From assembly GCA_025331565.1 (NCBI GenBank), contig JAFREQ010000026.1:1922001-1986000 (forward strand): a DNA stretch of 64,000 nucleotides, in the 5' to 3' direction. The notes beneath the pieces were generated by a model that made no database searches, was not told where the DNA came from, and saw only the letters and a program-made list of their open reading frames with translations. The position numbers were made by a program, and so were the translations under genes. Origin of the DNA: Holacanthus passer (taxonomy: Eukaryota; Chordata; Actinopteri; Pomacanthidae). This document shows, one piece after another, positions 63,438 to 64,000 of this stretch (position 1 is the first letter of the stretch; each line of letters opens with the position of its first letter).

Positions 63438-64000
63438 AAAGAAAACACAAAAGACCTGACTGAAAAGAAGCAGCTCTGCCTTATGTATCATTGCAATCTA
63501 AACATGTTGTGAAATTTATTTCTTGTTTGCAAAGTGCTTGAAACAGAGGTGGAGAACTGATCACTCTTCAGGCACATGATGTCTGTTTAATTCTTCTTGA
63601 AAAAGGACAAGCACACACTTTCATTAGACCAAAATGTTTTTCAATCACATTATCAGGAATGACAATCTGGAAGACAAGTCCTCAAATTCTAGAGAAGAAT
63701 TGTAGGTCTAACGAACATTTTGAAATCTGATTATTATGACATGTACATTTTCCTCTAGCCATATTTACGCAGGCCCCATATCTAATATGTGGCTATACTG
63801 ATGGCTGATTGTTTCAAGTTTGTCTTAAAACCAAGTGAAGGTTGGATTCACAGCATGCCCTCCGTATTTTCTGGTCATATTTGCACTGGCTGTTTCCTCC
63901 CTTTCCAATAAACTAAGATTATTTTTCTCTTCCCAAGGAAACTTTTCATCATGGTAAATTATGTCAAACCATATCCAACCTGATATCTTGCCGCAGTTTT
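63438..64000 (+). other. PC5B 3' UTR and downstream sequence
   Basis: The UTR runs from the stop to a probable cleavage site about 20 nt past AATAAA at 63907-63912, giving roughly 490 nt. No other gene is seen before the window ends. Confidence 0.7.
63907..63912 (+). terminator. PC5B poly(A) signal AATAAA
   Basis: A canonical hexamer in 'ccaataaactaag', about 470 nt after the stop, followed by a T-rich 'attatttttctcttccc'. It is the only clear AATAAA between the stop and the window end. Confidence 0.75.

Overview
The window is vertebrate genomic DNA, most likely from a teleost (probably percomorph) fish. It has large AT-rich introns, dense CA/TG microsatellites, several repeat families that I recognise as common in bony fish, and the coding segments of one large multi-exon gene on the + strand. 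I see no convincing second protein gene and no bacterial, viral or CRISPR content.

The gene is proprotein convertase subtilisin/kexin type 5 (pcsk5; PC5/6), a furin-family serine endoprotease of the secretory pathway. I traced 35 consecutive exons (called window exons 1-35) from 4385 to 63437. Their splice phases agree throughout and give 1794 codons plus a stop. The 5' end is outside the window: the signal peptide and most of the prodomain must lie upstream, and 1-4384 is intron.

Layout: exon 1 holds the prodomain end, the R-I-K-R cleavage site and the mature N-terminus. Exons 2-9 encode the S8/kexin catalytic domain (D85, H126, N227 and S300 in window numbering, with spacing identical to furin). 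Exons 9-12 encode the P (homo-B) domain with an RGD. Exons 12-34 encode a very long Cys-rich domain of furin-like repeats. Exon 35 encodes the juxtamembrane segment, transmembrane helix, acidic cytoplasmic tail and stop.

The intron after exon 18 (39802-48173) contains an alternative terminal exon at 41472-41587. It encodes the 38-residue tail of the short soluble isoform PC5A and has its own polyadenylation signals. The locus therefore makes at least two products: PC5A (828 residues in this window, secreted) and PC5B (1794 residues in this window, membrane-anchored and sorted by its tail). The choice depends on splicing and polyadenylation at exon 18.

Non-coding content includes a (TG)32 tract placed directly against the 3' splice site of exon 11, a degraded Tc1/mariner transposase, at least two tRNA-derived SINE fragments, a hAT-like MITE with 13-bp inverted repeats, a telomere-like CCCTAA-rich fish repeat, and several LINE-tail fragments sharing a GATAAGATA...CAGTGGGG signature. 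Nothing here is a wholly new system. The points most worth a second look are the conserved isoform switch, the TG/CA repeat architecture around exons 10 and 11, and the fish-specific linker after the activation site. Exon limits come from reading frame, GT/AG sites and recalled family similarity; no alignment was run.
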